The position numbers were made by a program, and so were the translations under genes. A stretch of DNA of 64,000 bases, taken from assembly GCA_963816555.1 (NCBI GenBank), contig CAWFLD010000004.1, positions 372,001-436,000 on the forward strand. Direction: 5' to 3'. The stretch is from Lutibaculum sp963816555 (GTDB taxonomy: Bacteria > Pseudomonadota > Alphaproteobacteria > Rhizobiales > Tepidamorphaceae). A model generated the notes under the pieces. The model saw nothing but the letters and a program-made list of their open reading frames with translations. It was not told the DNA's origin and ran no database searches. This document shows, in pieces, positions 17,531 through 24,803 of this stretch (positions are counted from its first letter, which is position 1; each line of letters begins with the position of its first letter).

Positions 17531-18544
17531 CTAGCCGTCCTGCCGCCCGTCGCGGGCGATGTCCTCCCACGTCCAGCCGTCGCCCTCGACGAAGGCGAGA
17601 AGCCGCTCGCGCTCGTCGTGCAGGGGCAGAGCATCCTCGCGGACGAGCGGCGTCTCCTCGACCGGAAGGCCGGCACGGCGCAGCGGGCCGATGTCGGGCG
17701 CCTCCGGCGCCGACGGGGCGGGCTCGATGTGCATGTGATCGAGTGCCTGCAGGAAGGACGCGATCGCCAGCGAGCAGCGCCGCATGGTGAGGTCGGAGGG
17801 GCGGTGGGCGGCCGGCACCCGCTCGCGGAGCAGGAGCGCCGCCTCGCCGAGCGCGGCGAGCCTGAGCGACAGCGCGCTCATCGGCTCGGGGCTGTGGAAG
17901 TAGTGCAGCGCCGGGTAGGCGAGATGCTGCTGGCCCTGCTGGATGATCATCGGCACGAGGTCGTCGATCGGCCCGCCGAGCGCGAAGCGCTCGCCGTCCC
18001 AGCTGTTGAGCAGGATCTCGGCCGGCGACCCGCCGAGCGTGCCGACGAGGATGGCGAGGCGGCGCTTCTCGGTCGCCGCCGAGACGATCGGCACGAGATA
18101 GGTCACGGCGAGCGTGACGGCGAGGAGCCCGTTGCCGGCGCAGAAGACGGTCAGGAAGCGCCACAGATCGTCGTCCGGCCGAAAGTCGCCCAGGCCAAGC
18201 GTGAACAGCGTGTAGCCGGCGAAATAGATCCGCTCGGCCACATCCGCCGGCACCTTGCTCGATGCGTCGATGAGAGGCGAGCCGGCGCCGAGGAAGACGA
18301 GCGACCAGCCCGCCCACAGGCACGTCACCCAGATCATCGCGATGACGGCGACCATGAGCATGCCGCTGCTCGCCAGCAGCCGGTGGCAGGGGTGCCGCCG
18401 GTGCAGGGCGAGGAGACCCCGCCAGAGCACTTCGGTGGCGCGCGACGTGACGGGCCCGGCACCGCGCGTGGTCAGGGTCGTCAGGGCCAGGTCGGCCATG
18501 GTGACGGCGAGCACGGCGAAGCCGGCAAGCGTGAAGAGGAACAT
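17531..18544 (-). CDS. Potassium-channel-like ion channel protein
   Basis: Inner-membrane protein of 337 aa. Hydrophobic helices are visible at ~5-25, ~60-85 and ~130-155, with a re-entrant pore segment at ~105-125. The filter reads TLGLGDF, a relative of the potassium filter TVGYGD, with Leu for Tyr, so ion selectivity may be relaxed. The C-terminal ~180 residues are soluble and unlike a standard RCK domain, containing HLAYPALHYFHSPEP. Start ATG 18544. An EcfG-type promoter lies 150 nt upstream (18697-18721). It converges on the GH13 gene. Confidence 0.78.
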   Translation of the reverse strand: MFLFTLAGFAVLAVTMADLALTTLTTRGAGPVTSRATEVLWRGLLALHRRHPCHRLLASSGMLMVAVIAMIWVTCLWAGWSLVFLGAGSPLIDASSKVPADVAERIYFAGYTLFTLGLGDFRPDDDLWRFLTVFCAGNGLLAVTLAVTYLVPIVSAATEKRRLAILVGTLGGSPAEILLNSWDGERFALGGPIDDLVPMIIQQGQQHLAYPALHYFHSPEPMSALSLRLAALGEAALLLRERVPAAHRPSDLTMRRCSLAIASFLQALDHMHIEPAPSAPEAPDIGPLRRAGLPVEETPLVREDALPLHDERERLLAFVEGDGWTWEDIARDGRQDG

Positions 18545-18696
18545 GCGCGCCTATCCGACGGGTGAGTGAAGGCCGCGCCGCGCGCGGCGCGTCCCGGTGG
18601 GGGCCGCAAGCGCTCGCGACGCGTCGCGCCGCGGGGTCGTCCGGCCCGGTCGCGCCGGAAGGTCCTCGATGCTCGTCGGCCTGGTCATGGCCATCG

Positions 18697-18721
18697 AACG
18701 AGACCGGCGGGGACGGGTTCC
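18697..18721 (-). promoter_or_regulatory. EcfG-type general-stress promoter for the channel gene
   Basis: On the minus strand GGAAC (18717-18721), a 16-bp spacer and CGTT (18697-18700) match the alphaproteobacterial EcfG consensus GGAAC-N16/17-CGTT. The transcript would run into the channel gene starting at 18544 with a leader of roughly 145 nt. The rest of the 18545-18929 gap has nothing else recognisable except the palindrome at 18836. Confidence 0.6.
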
Positions 18722-18835
18722 GCCCCTCCGGGCCCCGGGTACGGCGCGCGGCAGGAATATCGAGGCGGACGGCGGCCGAACCGGCCGAATCCGAAGGGAA
18801 ATGTCGGATTCCCGTCAGTTGTCATGCAAGAACAG

Positions 18836-18849
18836 GTACGTTCACGTAC
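18836..18849. promoter_or_regulatory. Inverted repeat upstream of manganese catalase
   Basis: GTACGT-TC-ACGTAC, a perfect 6-bp inverted repeat with a 2-bp centre, 81 bp before the catalase ATG. It is placed where an operator would be, but no known motif is recognised. Confidence 0.35.
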
Positions 18850-18929
18850 TGCGCGAAACCTGCAGGCGACTTGCAGCTTTCTCAGGAGCTCGCCCCGAGC
18901 ACACCCCGAGAAAGCAGGAACCCTTCATC

Positions 18930-19751
18930 ATGTTCTACCATTCCTCGAAGCTTCAGTACGACGTGCGCGTCGAGAAGCCGAACCCGGTCTTCGCGAAGAT
19001 GCTGCAGCAGGCGATCGGCGGCATCGAGGGCGAGATCCGCGTCGCCATGCAGTACTTCTTCCAGGCGATGGGCGCCCGCGGCCCGGTCAAGTACCGCGAC
19101 CTGCTGATCGCCACCGCCACCGAGGAGCTGTCGCACATCGAGTTCCTCGGCCACGCCGTGGCCCTCAACCTCGAGAAGGCGCCGACCTCGATGCAGGAGG
19201 AGGCGGCGAAGGATCCGGTGGTCGCCGCGATCCTCGGCGGCATGAACCCGCGCCACGTCCTGTCGTCGGGCCTGTCGGCCATGCCGGTCAACTCGAACGG
19301 CGTGCCCTTCGACATGAGCCACGTCTACGCCACCGGCAATATCGGCGCCGACATGCTGGCGAACGCCACCGCCGAGGCCGGCGGCCGCGTGCTCGCCGCC
19401 CGGCTCTACAACATGACGGACGACCCCGGCATGAAGGACATGCTGTCCTTCCTGATCGCGCGCGACACGATGCACCAGCAGCAGTGGCTCGCGGTGATCG
19501 AGGAGCTCGGCGGCCTCGAGGGCACGCTGCCGATTCCGAACTCGGAGCCGCAGGAGCACGAGGCGACGAAGCACTCCTACGTCTTCCTCAACACCTCGCT
19601 CGACAAGGACGCGCCGGAGGGCCGCTGGACCTCGGGGCCCTCGCTCGACGGCCGCGGCGAGTTCTCCAAGGCGAAGGCGGAGCCGATGGGCCAGGAGCCC
19701 TCGCTCGGCAAGGCCCGGCCCGACAGCGCCGCCCAGAAGGAGCAGATGTAA
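18930..19751 (+). CDS. Manganese catalase
   Basis: Cytoplasmic di-manganese catalase that destroys hydrogen peroxide without haem. The 273 residues match the family. Seen: the four-helix bundle ligands E in GGIEGEIRVAMQYFFQ, EELSHIEFLGH (Glu and His), then EAGGRVLAARLYNM and DTMHQQQW (His). The polar tail with GRGEFSKAKAEPMGQEPSLG is typical of the family's C-terminus. The start at ATG 18930 has AGGAA ten bases upstream. A possible operator lies at 18836. It is divergent from the channel gene over a 385-nt spacer. Confidence 0.93.
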   Translation: MFYHSSKLQYDVRVEKPNPVFAKMLQQAIGGIEGEIRVAMQYFFQAMGARGPVKYRDLLIATATEELSHIEFLGHAVALNLEKAPTSMQEEAAKDPVVAAILGGMNPRHVLSSGLSAMPVNSNGVPFDMSHVYATGNIGADMLANATAEAGGRVLAARLYNMTDDPGMKDMLSFLIARDTMHQQQWLAVIEELGGLEGTLPIPNSEPQEHEATKHSYVFLNTSLDKDAPEGRWTSGPSLDGRGEFSKAKAEPMGQEPSLGKARPDSAAQKEQM

Positions 19752-19760
19752 GGCTCGACC

Positions 19761-19788
19761 GGCCGCCGGCGCCTGGCCGCCGGCGGCC
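19761..19788 (+). terminator. Hairpin after manganese catalase
   Basis: A perfect 10-bp stem (GGCCGCCGGC 19761-19770 with 19779-19788) starts 9 nt after the stop. There is no T-run, so it may act as a weak or Rho-assisted terminator or protect the mRNA end. Confidence 0.45.
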
Positions 19789-19851
19789 CTCGGGACCTCC
19801 CCCGGGTCAGCGCTCCCAGGAAACAGGACTTCCAGAGGCCAGGACTCGGAG

Positions 19852-19899
19852 TCAGGACTTGCCGGAGTCTCAGGACTTGCCGGAGTCAGGACTTGCCGG
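19852..19899. repeat. Short tandem direct repeats
   Basis: Three copies of TCAGGACTTGCCGG at 19852-19865, 19870-19883 and 19886-19899 (spacing 18 and 16 nt), with a further degenerate CAGGACT just before. They occupy the convergent gap between the catalase and WYL genes, directly after the WYL stop. No function recognised. Confidence 0.7.
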
Positions 19900-19902
19900 C
19901 GG

Positions 19903-20613
19903 CTATGGCAGGCAGGCTTCCTCGGCCTTGCGGGGCGCGGCGCCGTCGCTCTTCAGGAAGTCGGAGAGCGTCCGGCCCCGCTCGGGCCGGAAGCGCTGGT
20001 CGAGCACGACGAGATCGATGATCCGGTCGAGCCGGAAGGTCCGGAAGTCCTGGCGCAGCTCGCACCAGCCGGTCATCGTCCAGATCGGCCCGAAGAACGA
20101 GATCAGCAGCGGCCGCACCACCCTCGCCGTCGACTTGCGCTCGGCGCTGCAATAGCTGAACGCCACCTTGCAGCGGTGCCGGATCGCCTTGCGCAGCTCG
20201 GCGAGGTCGACGCAGATCGGCTCGCGCCAGTGATCGTCGGGCGCGTAGAGCGCGGTCTCGTTCATGTAGTCGCGCAGGTTCTCCGGCAGCACCGCCTCGA
20301 CCTTGGCGAGCGCGTCGGCGGCGGCCTCGGCGAGCTCGCAGTCGGCCCAGGAGCGCACGATGCGGGCGCCGAGCACGAGCGCCTCCACCTCCTGCGGCGT
20401 GAACATCAGCGGCGGCAGGTCGAAGCCCGCGCGCAGCACGTAGCCGACGCCGGCCTCGCCGTCGACGGGCACGCCGGAGGCGGCGAGATCCTGCATGTCG
20501 CGATAGATCGTGCGCTCGGAGACCTCGAGCTTCGCGGCGAGGTCGCGGGCGCGCACGAGCTTGTCGCGGCGCATCATCTGGATGATGGCGAAGAGGCGGT
20601 CGGCGCGGCGCAT
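19903..20613 (-). CDS. YafY-like HTH/WYL-domain transcriptional regulator
   Basis: A 236-residue regulator. It has an N-terminal DeoR/HTH_11 winged helix (RADRLFAIIQMMRRDKLVRARDLAAKLEVSERTIYRDM, residues ~3-40) and a WYL ligand-sensing domain at ~135-205 with VAFSYCSAERKSTARVVRPL and WCELRQDFRTFRLDRI. The partner gene usually linked to such regulators is not obvious here. Start ATG 20613. A strong palindrome 54 bp upstream (20667-20689) is the probable autoregulatory operator. Confidence 0.9.
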   Translation of the reverse strand: MRRADRLFAIIQMMRRDKLVRARDLAAKLEVSERTIYRDMQDLAASGVPVDGEAGVGYVLRAGFDLPPLMFTPQEVEALVLGARIVRSWADCELAEAAADALAKVEAVLPENLRDYMNETALYAPDDHWREPICVDLAELRKAIRHRCKVAFSYCSAERKSTARVVRPLLISFFGPIWTMTGWCELRQDFRTFRLDRIIDLVVLDQRFRPERGRTLSDFLKSDGAAPRKAEEACLP

Positions 20614-20666
20614 CGGTGCGGTGTTCCGTTTTCGCGCGGGGTACGGGCCGACACCCTAGCCCAACG

Positions 20667-20689
20667 CTGCTGACAGGTCCTGTCAGCAG
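20667..20689. promoter_or_regulatory. WYL-regulator operator (11-bp perfect arms)
   Basis: CTGCTGACAGG, a central T, then CCTGTCAGCAG: a 23-bp site with perfectly complementary arms, 54 bp upstream of the WYL gene. A further half-site CCTGCTGACG follows at 20698. The TGCTGACA/TGTCAGCA arms are, from memory, the kind found before YafY-type regulators. Confidence 0.75.
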
Positions 20690-21058
20690 GCGCAATTCCT
20701 GCTGACGCCACGCTGGCCGGAGCACAGGTCTATGCCTTGAGGGCATGGGACCCTGGTATGACACCGCCGTTCTTCACCGCTGGAGCAGCCGGGACATCGG
20801 CCGGCAGCCGGCAATGCGCAGCCGTGCCGCCGCAGCCCCGCTGCCGGCGCACCCTCCGGCCGGTCGGGACGAGACGAGGCCGCGCCTCGGCGCGAGGCTC
20901 GTCGTCGCCTCGGCCACCGTCCATGCGGCCGCCGGGGCCTGTTTCCGGCGGCTCCGTCTCCGGGTTTGAAGAGCCTTCCCGTCGCCGCCTGTGGCACTGC
21001 CGATGCCGGTGACCTACGATCCAGCGCGAGTCGCCATGACACGAGGAGGCGTTCGCCG
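20690..21058. other. Intergenic region with no convincing gene
   Basis: About 370 nt between the WYL operator and the hydratase start. Short open frames exist on both strands, but they have no recognisable protein, no good ribosome site and unlikely compositions. It presumably holds the hydratase promoter and leader; nothing else was recognised. Confidence 0.5.
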
Positions 21059-21838
21059 ATGAGCCCCGACCAGATCGCCCGCGAAATTGCCGGGGCGCTC
21101 GAGACCCGACGCCAGATCGCACCGTTCAGCGCGCGGGGCGGGCTCGACGCCGGCGCGGCCTACGCGGCCGCCGACGCGCTGCGGCACCTCCGCGGCGGGC
21201 GCGTGGTCGGGCGCAAGATCGGCTTCACGAACCGGACGATCTGGCCGCTCTACGGGGTCGACGCGCCGATGTGGGGCGACATGACGGAGGACAGCGTCCA
21301 CCGCCTCGACGACACCCCGATCGCGCTTGCGCCCTTTCTCGAGCCACGGCTCGAGCCGGAAGTCGCGTTCGGGCTCGCCACCTCGCCCTCGCCCGGCATG
21401 GACGAGGAGGCGCTGCTTTCGGCCGTCGCCTGGGTCGCGCCGGCCTTCGAGATCGTGCAGTCCGTCTATCCCGGCTGGCGCTTCACGCTGCCGGACTGCG
21501 TCGCCGCCAACGGGCTGCACGGCGCGCTCCACCTGGGGCCGGCGATCGCCGCCGACGCCGCCGACTTCACGCGCCTCCCCGGCCTCACCCTGCGTCTGGA
21601 GCGGGAGGGGGAGACGGTGGCGACCGGACGCGGCGCGGACGTGCTGGACGGGCCGCTGACCGCGCTGCGGCACCTCGTCGACGGCCTCGGCGCGCGCGGC
21701 GAGCAGCTGTCGCCCGGCGACATCGTCACGACGGGGACGCTGACGGACGCGCAGCCGCTGACCGGCGCCGCCACGTGGCGGGCGGTTTTCGAGGATTCGC
21801 CCCTGGGCGAGATCACGGCGCGGTTCGCGGCGGAGTAG
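21059..21838 (+). CDS. 2-keto-4-pentenoate hydratase family protein
   Basis: A 259-aa member of the fumarylacetoacetase-like MhpD/hydratase group. Such enzymes hydrate 2-oxopent-4-enoate in meta-cleavage pathways or act on related oxo-acids. Seen: VGRKIGFTNRTIWPLYGV, the acidic metal-site segment EPRLEPEVAFGL, ETVATGRGADVLDGPLTALRHL, and LSPGDIVTTGTLTDAQPL. The start at ATG 21059 has GAGGAGG nine bases ahead. No other aromatic-degradation genes are nearby, so the real substrate is unclear. It lies convergent to the pyruvate-kinase-like gene, 30 nt apart. Confidence 0.85.
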   Translation: MSPDQIAREIAGALETRRQIAPFSARGGLDAGAAYAAADALRHLRGGRVVGRKIGFTNRTIWPLYGVDAPMWGDMTEDSVHRLDDTPIALAPFLEPRLEPEVAFGLATSPSPGMDEEALLSAVAWVAPAFEIVQSVYPGWRFTLPDCVAANGLHGALHLGPAIAADAADFTRLPGLTLRLEREGETVATGRGADVLDGPLTALRHLVDGLGARGEQLSPGDIVTTGTLTDAQPLTGAATWRAVFEDSPLGEITARFAAE

Positions 21839-21868
21839 CGCCGCAGCAGGTCCACGAGGGCGAACCGC

Positions 21869-23386
21869 CTACCAGCTCCGGAGGGCGCGCAGCCGCGGCG
21901 TCTTCTTCGTCTGGTGCTCCGACATGCGGACAAGCAGCCGGTCGAGCATGTGGACGGCGTCGACCACGTGCGGGCCCTTGTTCAGCATCACGCACTCGGC
22001 GCGCGCCGACATCGCGGCGTCCGTCATGTCGCCGCGCGTCGGCAGGCCCTTCTTCACGAGGCTCTCGAGCACCTGCGTCGCCCAGATGACGGGCACGTGC
22101 GCCGCCTCGCACAGCCACATCATCTCCTCCTGCATCTCGGCCATCCGCTCGAAGCCGAGCTCGACGGCGAGATCGCCCCTGGCGATCATCACGCCGAAGG
22201 GCTGGCGGGAGGCCGCCTCGACGATGATCTCCGGCAGCTTCTGCACCGCGTGCGGCGTCTCGATCTTGGCGATCAGGCCGATCGCCTGCCAGTCGTCGGG
22301 ACGGCGCTGCGCGAGCTCCTCCTGCAGCACGCGGATGTCGCCGCCGCTCTGCACGAAGGAGTAGCCGATGATGTCGGCGTTCCGCGCCACGAAGTCGAGG
22401 TCGCGCCTGTCCTCGTCGGTCAGGGCGACGATGCCGAGATCGGTGTTGGGGAAGTTCAGGCCCTTGTCCGCCTTGAGCTTGCCGCCCTTGCCGGGCGCGC
22501 GCGTCAGGCGGATCTCGGCCCCCTGCGGCACCAGCCGCTCGACGACGCCGCCGAGCTTGCCGTCGTCGAGGAAGACCGGGTCCCCGGTGCGCAGGCGCCC
22601 GAGCACGCCGGGCATCGAGCAGGCCGCCTGGAAGGGCGCCTCGTCGAGATCCGCGAACGCGCCGTCGGTCAGCCGCAGGCAGTCGCCCTCGAACAGCCGG
22701 CTGCGGCCCTCGGGATGGCGGACCTCGCCGGTGCGGCACTTGGGGCCGCCGAGATCCATCAGCACCCGCACCTTGCGGCCGACCTGCCGCTCGGCACCGC
22801 GCAGATGGTCGACCATCGCCTGCCAGGCGTCCGGCCCGTCATGCGCGCAGTTGATGCGGACCGTCTCGGTGCCCGCCTTCACGAGGTCGAGCATCAGTTG
22901 CGGCTCGCTCGCCGCCTCGCTTGGCAGCGTCACCATGATGCGCACGTCGCGCTCGCGCCGGGCCGGCGCGCCGAGCAGGGCCGAGGTGTGCCGGGCCAGC
23001 AGGGCCTCTCCGCGGAAGAAGGCGCGGGGCCGCGGGTAGTTCGGCGGCGGATCGGCGATGATGGCCCGCAGCGCGCCGATCGCGGCGTCGAGATTGGCGA
23101 GCACGCGGCCCTCGAGCCGGCCGAGCGAGGACAGGCCGTAGGTCATGAGCTGGGGCTGGAGATCGCGCAGGTCGCGACGGCGCAGCGCCAGGTAGTGGGC
23201 GAAGTTGAGGGCGCTGAGCCGGAAGGGCCGCCGCGCGATGGCCGGGCGCCACTGCAGGTAGATGTCGCGCCCCTCGGAGGCGACGGCGGCCCGCAGCGTC
23301 AGCATCTCGTCGAGGAGCGCCCCGGGAGACTTCAGCGTCGGCGGCACGTCGAGCATCCTGGCCTCGGCGGAACTGGCTACGGGCAT
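21869..23386 (-). CDS. Atypical pyruvate kinase-like protein
   Basis: A 505-residue protein whose C-terminal ~360 residues match the pyruvate kinase barrel: GTETVRINCAHDG, MDLGGPKCRTG, IGLIAKIETPHAVQ (catalytic Lys, Glu), VMIARGDLAVELG (metal-site Asp), and VIWATQVLESLVKKGLPTRGD. It has a ~140-residue N-terminal extension of unknown role and ends without the allosteric C-terminal domain of ordinary pyruvate kinases. It may be a regulatory or diverged enzyme acting on phosphoenolpyruvate; the main Pyk is presumably elsewhere. Start ATG 23386. Same strand as fructosamine kinase, 82 nt downstream of it. Confidence 0.85.
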   Translation of the reverse strand: MPVASSAEARMLDVPPTLKSPGALLDEMLTLRAAVASEGRDIYLQWRPAIARRPFRLSALNFAHYLALRRRDLRDLQPQLMTYGLSSLGRLEGRVLANLDAAIGALRAIIADPPPNYPRPRAFFRGEALLARHTSALLGAPARRERDVRIMVTLPSEAASEPQLMLDLVKAGTETVRINCAHDGPDAWQAMVDHLRGAERQVGRKVRVLMDLGGPKCRTGEVRHPEGRSRLFEGDCLRLTDGAFADLDEAPFQAACSMPGVLGRLRTGDPVFLDDGKLGGVVERLVPQGAEIRLTRAPGKGGKLKADKGLNFPNTDLGIVALTDEDRRDLDFVARNADIIGYSFVQSGGDIRVLQEELAQRRPDDWQAIGLIAKIETPHAVQKLPEIIVEAASRQPFGVMIARGDLAVELGFERMAEMQEEMMWLCEAAHVPVIWATQVLESLVKKGLPTRGDMTDAAMSARAECVMLNKGPHVVDAVHMLDRLLVRMSEHQTKKTPRLRALRSW

Positions 23387-23468
23387 CGCATCGAAGCCCC
23401 TTAGCGCCGATCCGTGACGGCGGGAAGACGGCCTCTCGCCGCAGCGCGGACCGCCCGAAAGGGGCGTC

Positions 23469-24275
23469 CTACACGCCCGCCGCGTCCAGAAGCCCCTCGA
23501 CCATGCCGCGATAGCCGCCGCCGAAGAGCCGCAGATGCACGAGCGCCGGCCAGAGCTGATAGACCGGAAGGCGCTCCTCGTGCCCCGGCTCGAGCGGCCC
23601 GTAGGCCTCGAAGAAGGCCCGGCCCGGCCGGCCGAAGAGGCTCAGCATGGCGAGGTCGACCTCCGCGTGGCCGTAATAGCAGGCCGGGTCGACGAGGCCC
23701 GAGACGGCGTTGCCGGAGACGAGGACGTTGCCGCCCCACAGGTCGCCGTGCAGGAGCGAGGCGGGGGGCGTCTCCGGCAGGCGGTCCGGCAGGTCGGCGG
23801 CGAGCTTCGAGACGCGCCGCGTCAGATCCGGCGGAATGTGGCGCACATGCGCGAGCAGCCGCCGCTCGGCCCAGAAGAGCGGCCACTGGTCCGCCCACCC
23901 GTTCTCGATCGCGACCGAGCCGAACGCGTAGTTCTCGTGCCAGCCGTAGCGCGGCCCCGTCGCGGCGTGCATCGTCCGCACGGCCTCGGCGAGGCTGCGG
24001 GCGGCGCGGCCGAGCGTGCCGTTGTCCGGCAGCCGCTCGATCGCCAGCACCTCGTCGTCGACGCCGAGCACCGCCGGGGCCGGCGCGCCCGTCGCGGCGA
24101 TGGCGCGCAGCATCTCCGCCTCGGCGCGCGGCGACGGGCCGCCCTTGACCACGGCCTCGCGGCCGTCCTCGAGGCTCACCAGGAGAAGATCGGAGAGGTC
24201 GCCGGAGGCCAGCGGCTGCGCCTTGCGCAGCGTGCCGCCGAGGAGAGCGGCGGCGGCTTCCGCCATGCCGGTCAT
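23469..24275 (-). CDS. Fructosamine kinase family protein
   Basis: A 268-aa kinase of the fructosamine-3-kinase/ketosamine kinase family, which phosphorylates sugar adducts on proteins so that they fall off (deglycation). Seen: an N-lobe with GREAVVKGG (ATP-site Lys), IERLPDNGTLGRAA, and the catalytic loop SLLHGDLWGGNVLV followed by the metal-binding GLVDPACYYGHAEVDLAML. Start ATG at 24275, overlapping the stop of the phosphatase gene (ATGA), so they are coupled. The pairing with a low-molecular-weight phosphatase is common in Proteobacteria and is thought to concern protein repair. Confidence 0.92.
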   Translation of the reverse strand: MTGMAEAAAALLGGTLRKAQPLASGDLSDLLLVSLEDGREAVVKGGPSPRAEAEMLRAIAATGAPAPAVLGVDDEVLAIERLPDNGTLGRAARSLAEAVRTMHAATGPRYGWHENYAFGSVAIENGWADQWPLFWAERRLLAHVRHIPPDLTRRVSKLAADLPDRLPETPPASLLHGDLWGGNVLVSGNAVSGLVDPACYYGHAEVDLAMLSLFGRPGRAFFEAYGPLEPGHEERLPVYQLWPALVHLRLFGGGYRGMVEGLLDAAGV

Positions 24276-24745
24276 GATCCCTCCGCCAGCCGGCGGGCGA
24301 GCGCCCGCGCGCCCGCGGTCACGTCGGCCCAGGTGGCGTCGAAGCCGGCGGCGTCGCCGAAATAGGGATCGGCGACGGGCTCCCCTGCCCGGCCCTCGAC
24401 GTGGTCGAGAAGCAGGCTCAGCTCCGCCGTCGCGTCGGCGGGGCGCAGGCGCTCGAGCGCCGAGAGGTTCTGCGCGTCGAGCGCAATGACGTGGGTGAAG
24501 CGGCGGAAATCCGCCTCGGTCGCCTGGCGGGCGCGGTAGCCGCCGATGTCGACGCCGTTCTTCCGGGCGACCGCCTGGGCCCGCCGGTCCGGCGGCTCGC
24601 CGACATGGTAGTCGCCGGTGCCGGCGCTGTCGGCCTCGACGTCGAGGCCGAGCCGATCCGCCTCCGCGCGGAAGGCGGCCTCGGCCAGCGGCGAGCGGCA
24701 GATGTTTCCGAGACAGACGAAGAGAACGGCAGGCTTGCCGGCCAT
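24272..24745 (-). CDS. Low-molecular-weight protein-tyrosine phosphatase
   Basis: A cytoplasmic 157-aa phosphatase. The P-loop is VCLGNICRSPLAE (Cys 11, Arg 17: CX5R) and the general-acid motif is PVADPYFGD (Asp in DPY) near residue 125. It overlaps the fructosamine kinase start by 4 nt. Arsenate reductase activity is not excluded, but the family and neighbour favour a phosphatase acting in the deglycation pair. Start ATG 24745. Confidence 0.93.
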   Translation of the reverse strand: MAGKPAVLFVCLGNICRSPLAEAAFRAEADRLGLDVEADSAGTGDYHVGEPPDRRAQAVARKNGVDIGGYRARQATEADFRRFTHVIALDAQNLSALERLRPADATAELSLLLDHVEGRAGEPVADPYFGDAAGFDATWADVTAGARALARRLAEGS

Positions 24746-24803
24746 GGCGGGGCCCCGCGGGAAACGCGCCGGCGGCCGCGGCCGCCGGCGGGAGGTCAGG
24801 AGA

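Noticed and set aside
20745..20969. A 74-codon open frame before the hydratase
   Set aside because: No ribosome site, Arg/Ala-rich composition typical of non-coding high-GC sequence, and no family match.
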